Assembly: GCF_900119165.1 (NCBI RefSeq)
Contig: NZ_FPJG01000006.1
Span: forward strand, 7,602,001 to 7,666,000
From: Amycolatopsis australiensis
Lineage (GTDB): Bacteria; Actinomycetota; Actinomycetes; Mycobacteriales; Pseudonocardiaceae
Direction of reading: 5' to 3'
DNA: 64,000 nt
In this document: piece after piece, positions 61,167 to 64,000 of the stretch
How the letters are laid out: each line of letters starts with the position of its first letter
Position numbering within the stretch: the first letter of the stretch is position 1
Program-made: the position numbers and the translations under genes
The notes under the pieces: model-generated
Told to the model about the DNA's origin: nothing
The model's input: only the letters and a program-made list of their open reading frames with translations
Database searches by the model: none

Positions 61167-61672
61167 GCCGGGGGAAGGACGGGCCGGAGGACGTCGACGC
61201 GACGTTCGCCGAGATCGTCGCCGACCTGCGCGCCGACGGGTTCGGGCTGCCCGAAGAGGACACCGCGGACACCGCCGGCACCGCGCTCGGCACGGAGCCC
61301 GGGACGCGCAAGACACCGGACCGGCCCGCCGAGCCGCCGTCCGCGGACCCCACGCCGGAGCCCGGGTGGCGCTCCGGCGGCACGTCGTGGGACACGACGA
61401 TGTTCTCCGACGACCCCGCGGGCGACGACGAGCACTACGTCCCGCCGGAGCCGCCGCCGCTGCCGCGGCCGAAGATGGGCGCGTTCCTCATCCTGCTGCT
61501 GTTCCTGGCCGGGCTGTTCCTGCTGATCCTGCCCGGGGCGATCGGCGTGGGCCCGACGGTGGCGACGCCGCTGGGCATCCTCGCGCTGGCGACGTCGATC
61601 GCGCTGCTGCTGCTGCGCGTGCGGCAGGGGCCGCCGCCGGGCGCCGACCCCAGCAACGGCGCCCAGGTCTGA
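61163..61672 (+). CDS. Hypothetical membrane protein with acidic N-terminus
   Basis: A 169-residue protein coupled to the esterase (ATGA). Residues 1-100 are acidic and Pro-rich, partly like VDATFAEIVADLRADGFGLP; two helices follow (GAFLILLLFLAGLFLLILPGAIGV and TPLGILALATSIALLLLRV). The N-terminal FAEIVADLRADGF stretch is conserved in actinobacterial small proteins. Function unknown. Confidence 0.82.
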   Translation: MSRGKDGPEDVDATFAEIVADLRADGFGLPEEDTADTAGTALGTEPGTRKTPDRPAEPPSADPTPEPGWRSGGTSWDTTMFSDDPAGDDEHYVPPEPPPLPRPKMGAFLILLLFLAGLFLLILPGAIGVGPTVATPLGILALATSIALLLLRVRQGPPPGADPSNGAQV

Positions 61673-61685
61673 CCCGCCGACGGCG

Positions 61686-62825
61686 ATGCACATCGAGTTC
61701 AGCCCTTCGCGGCGATCGACCGTCGGCGCGGAATGGGAGCTCGGCCTCGTCGACCGGCGCAGCGGCGAGCTGTCGTCGGTGGCCGAGCGGATCCTCGAGG
61801 CGGTGCGCCCGGACGGCGCGGCCGAGCACCCGAAGATCAAGCAGGAGCTGCTGCTCAACACCGTCGAGATCATCACCGGCGTCTGCGACACGATCGCCGA
61901 GGTCAAGGCGGACCTGAACACCTCGCTCGACGTCGTGCACGGCGTCGCGGACCCGCTCGGCGTCGAGATGTTCTCCGCCGGGACGCACCCGTTCTCGAAC
62001 TGGTACCAGCAGAAGGTCACCGACAAGGAGCGCTACGCGAAGCTGATCGACCGGACCCAGTGGTGGGGACGGCAGATGCTGATCTACGGCGTGCACGTCC
62101 ACGTCGGGATCGACCACCGTGACAAGGTGCTGCCGATCCTGGACGCGCTGCTCAACTACGCCCCGCACCTGCAGGCGCTTTCGGCGTCTTCGCCGTACTG
62201 GGGCGCCGAAGACACCGGGTACGCGTCGAACCGGGCGCTGATGTTCCAGCAGCTGCCGACGGCCGGGCTGCCGTTCCAGTTCCGGAAGTGGGCCGAGCTG
62301 GAAAGCTACGTCGAGGACATGTTCACCACCGGCGTGATCGACCACTTCTCGGAGATCCGCTGGGACATCCGGCCCGCGCCCCATCTGGGCACGATCGAGA
62401 TGCGCGTCTGCGACGGGCTGCCGACGTTGCAGGAGGTCGGCGCGATCGCGGCGCTCACCCAGTGTCTGGTCGACGACTTCAGCGAGCGCCTGGACGACGG
62501 CGAGATCCTGCCGACGCTGCCGCCGTGGCACGTCCAGGAGAACAAGTGGCGCGCGGCCCGCTACGGCACGGACGCGATCGTCATCCTCGACGCGGCGGGG
62601 CGCGAGCGGCTGGTGACCGATGACGTCGTCGATCTGCTGGACCGGCTGGAGCCGGTGGCGCGGCGCCTAGACTGCGTGGCCGAACTGCGCGACGTCGAGA
62701 CGATCCTGCGGCACGGGCCGAGCTACCGGCGGCAGCGGGCGGTCGCGGAACGGCACAAGGGCAGCCTCAAGGCCGTGATGGCGTCGCTGGTCGCGGAGAT
62801 GCGGGACGGGGTCGTGCGGGACTAG
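61686..62825 (+). CDS. Carboxylate-amine ligase, GCS2 family (YbdK-like)
   Basis: A 379-residue ATP-dependent ligase of the glutamate-cysteine ligase 2 family. VGAEWELGLVDRRSGELS holds the conserved ExE; SAGTHPFSNWYQQKV, YGVHVHVGI and SSPYWGAEDTGYASNRALMFQQLPT are family blocks; DIRPAPHLGTIEMRVCD and a late WRAARYG are also typical. Such enzymes have weak glutamate-cysteine ligase activity; since actinobacteria make mycothiol, the true substrate is open. Its stop overlaps the convergent Nudix gene. Confidence 0.92.
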   Translation: MHIEFSPSRRSTVGAEWELGLVDRRSGELSSVAERILEAVRPDGAAEHPKIKQELLLNTVEIITGVCDTIAEVKADLNTSLDVVHGVADPLGVEMFSAGTHPFSNWYQQKVTDKERYAKLIDRTQWWGRQMLIYGVHVHVGIDHRDKVLPILDALLNYAPHLQALSASSPYWGAEDTGYASNRALMFQQLPTAGLPFQFRKWAELESYVEDMFTTGVIDHFSEIRWDIRPAPHLGTIEMRVCDGLPTLQEVGAIAALTQCLVDDFSERLDDGEILPTLPPWHVQENKWRAARYGTDAIVILDAAGRERLVTDDVVDLLDRLEPVARRLDCVAELRDVETILRHGPSYRRQRAVAERHKGSLKAVMASLVAEMRDGVVRD

Positions 62826-63664
62826 AGCTCGTCGAGCTGGCTGCGGAGCGTGCCGGGGCCGAGGATCGACGCGCCGAGGGCCTCGACGCGCCGTCGCAGC
62901 TCGCGGTCGGCGGTCGCCACCAGGACCTTGGCTTGCTGCCGGGCGACGACCTCGACGATCTTCGAGTCGCCGTCGGTGTCCGCGGCGACGACCTCGACAC
63001 CGGGGACGCCGGTGACGTGCTTGGCCTGGCCTTCGACGACCAGGACGACCCGCGGCCACCAGGTCACCGCGGCGTCGTCCGGGTCCGGCACGCCGGCTTC
63101 GGCGAGCTTCGCGAGCTGGTCGCGGAGGCGTTCGGCGGCACCGTGCCGGTCGCGCCACCAGCCGTCCGGCCGCGAGCCGACGACGTTGGCGGCGTCGACG
63201 ACCAGCACCAGCTCCTGCCCGGCACGGTCACGCAGGGCGGGCCAGGCGGCGGCGAAGTCGTGGTGCAGCCGGTAGCCGGGCACGTCGTCGGGGTCCACCC
63301 AGCGCACCTCCGCACTTTCGGTGTTGGCGACCCGCGCCTCGGCCCCGTCGGCGAGGGCGAGCACGGTGGTGTAGCTCCACTCACCATGATCCACCACGGA
63401 GGCGGCGACCGCCCGGAAGGCGTCGGCGGGCACGGAGGCCTCTTCGAAGGCTTCGCGGGCGGCGGCGCTCCTGGCGGTCTCGCCGGCCTCGATGGCGCCA
63501 CCGGGCAGCGCCCAGGTCCGGCCGTGGTGCACCCACCAGGCGCGGCGCTGCAGGAGGACACCGCGAGCGGGATCGACGAGCAGCAGGCCGGCGGCACCGT
63601 AGCGGCCCCAGTGCAGGTGCCCGCAGGAGCAGCGGACGAAGACACTCGCGGAGGGCCGGCTCAC
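62822..63664 (-). CDS. Nudix hydrolase fused to a NYN/PIN-like domain
   Basis: A protein of about 280 residues. The first half is a Nudix fold: GLLLVDPARGVLLQRRAWWVHHGRTWALPGGAIEAGETARSAAAREAFEEASV, with a full Nudix box (GGAIEAGE...REAFEEA). The second half begins ELVLVVDAANVVGSRPDGWWRDR, has VVLVVEGQAKHVTG and AADTDGDSKIVEVVARQ, then ATADRELRRRVEALGA, as in NYN/PIN ribonucleases with conserved Asp. Start probably GTG 63664 though the site is weak. It may clean damaged nucleotides and cleave RNA; the pairing is uncommon outside actinobacteria. Confidence 0.88.
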   Translation of the reverse strand: MSRPSASVFVRCSCGHLHWGRYGAAGLLLVDPARGVLLQRRAWWVHHGRTWALPGGAIEAGETARSAAAREAFEEASVPADAFRAVAASVVDHGEWSYTTVLALADGAEARVANTESAEVRWVDPDDVPGYRLHHDFAAAWPALRDRAGQELVLVVDAANVVGSRPDGWWRDRHGAAERLRDQLAKLAEAGVPDPDDAAVTWWPRVVLVVEGQAKHVTGVPGVEVVAADTDGDSKIVEVVARQQAKVLVATADRELRRRVEALGASILGPGTLRSQLDEL

Positions 63665-63695
63665 CCGACCAGCGTGGCACACTTCCCACCACCAC

Positions 63696-63743
63696 GGTCG
63701 TGAGTGGGAAACCGGGTTAGAACACTGTTTCTCACTCACGACC
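63696..63743. terminator. Long dyad upstream of the Nudix gene
   Basis: GGTCGTGAGTGGGAAAC (63696-63712) and GTTTCTCACTCACGACC (63727-63743) pair at 16 of 17 positions around a 14-base loop. It lies 27 bp past the stop of the small membrane gene at 63771 on the minus strand and could be its terminator, or an interspersed repeat. Confidence 0.6.
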
Positions 63744-63770
63744 AGCTGTGGCAGGCCCGGAACCGGCGCG

Positions 63771-63959
63771 TCAGCCGCGCGGCGTTCGGCGGTCTTGGCG
63801 ATCCCGGCGGCCTCGGCGGCTGCCGAGGAACGCCGCCAGGAAGATGCCCACCGTGCAGCCGCCGAGCAGGATGCCGGCCATCACCGGAGCCGGGACCAGC
63901 GGCTCGACCAGGAAGTGCCCGACGATGGTCCAGCCCGCGAGGGCAACGGAACCGGCCAC
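63771..63959 (-). CDS. Small two-helix membrane protein, 5' end uncertain
   Basis: At least 62 residues: two helices (AGSVALAGWTIVGHFLVEPLV and APVMAGILLGGCTVGIFLAAFLG) and a basic tail SRRGRRDRQDRRTPRG. GTG 63959 is the last start in the window, but the frame stays open to the right edge with plausible residues (WEQGARNTRWRAV), so the true start may lie beyond 64000. Function unknown. Confidence 0.6.
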   Translation of the reverse strand: MAGSVALAGWTIVGHFLVEPLVPAPVMAGILLGGCTVGIFLAAFLGSRRGRRDRQDRRTPRG

Positions 63960-64000
63960 CGCTCGCCACCTCGTGTTCCGCGCCCCCTGCTCCCAGACGA

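Overview
The window is 64 kb of very GC-rich, densely packed actinobacterial DNA. Frequent GTG/TTG starts, Cvn signalling genes, DUF397/DUF5753 pairs, F420-dependent enzymes and many TetR regulators point to Pseudonocardiaceae, most likely Amycolatopsis. The phosphofructokinase resembles, from memory, the pyrophosphate-dependent enzyme of A. methanolica. I see no rRNA, tRNA, CRISPR array, phage or insertion sequence. The region reads as chromosomal, with several lineage-specific repeats.

Layout. 1-5 kb: a truncated acyl-CoA dehydrogenase divergent from a hydrolase and an F420-type nitroreductase, with a KstR box between them; then a wax ester/triacylglycerol synthase divergent from an HSL-type esterase. 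5-9.6 kb: a 30-bp repeat array, then a coupled SWIM/SNF2 helicase pair. 9.7-12.5 kb: a FadE34-type double acyl-CoA dehydrogenase divergent from kstR, with two KstR boxes, the same arrangement as in Mycobacterium tuberculosis. 12.5-17.3 kb: LLM oxidoreductase, methyltransferase and fused isobutyryl-CoA mutase (icmF). 17.4-19.5 kb: an ArsR/SRPBCC/DUF899/reductase cluster. 19.5-25.5 kb: a cvnABCD operon whose kinase has a duplicated C-terminal module and a 13-residue repeat tract. 25.5-31.4 kb: a 1-kb non-coding stretch, an acetate/solute symporter with its DUF485 partner, a TetR/MFS efflux pair with three matching operators, and small membrane proteins. 31.5-41 kb: lytic transglycosylase, crotonase, CoA-transferase plus acyl-CoA dehydrogenase with TetR, and an aldehyde dehydrogenase. 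41-46 kb: a giant LuxR regulator and an XRE/DUF397 pair. 46-49 kb: tesB, pyk, DUF2461. 49.3-50.4 kb: a broken GH18 chitinase beside a DasR-like site. 50.5-54.8 kb: ArsR, HxlR/globin, an atypical MIO-family lyase, an ECF sigma factor and its partner. 54.8-57.3 kb: PPi-type phosphofructokinase, then a leaderless aromatic leader peptide, hairpin and DAHP synthase. 57.3-64 kb: transporter/Lrp, exoribonuclease, tandem repeat, PlsC, esterase, GCS2 ligase, Nudix-NYN fusion and a small membrane protein.

The main physiological theme is lipid, acyl-CoA and sterol metabolism: KstR regulon, two further dehydrogenases, CoA-transferase, crotonase, thioesterase, WS/DGAT, PlsC and IcmF. Central carbon and aromatic amino acid supply (pyk, pfk, DAHP synthase) form a second theme. 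Local regulation is unusually legible, with matched operators for KstR, one TetR/MFS pair, ArsR and probably DasR, plus a candidate ribosome-mediated attenuator.
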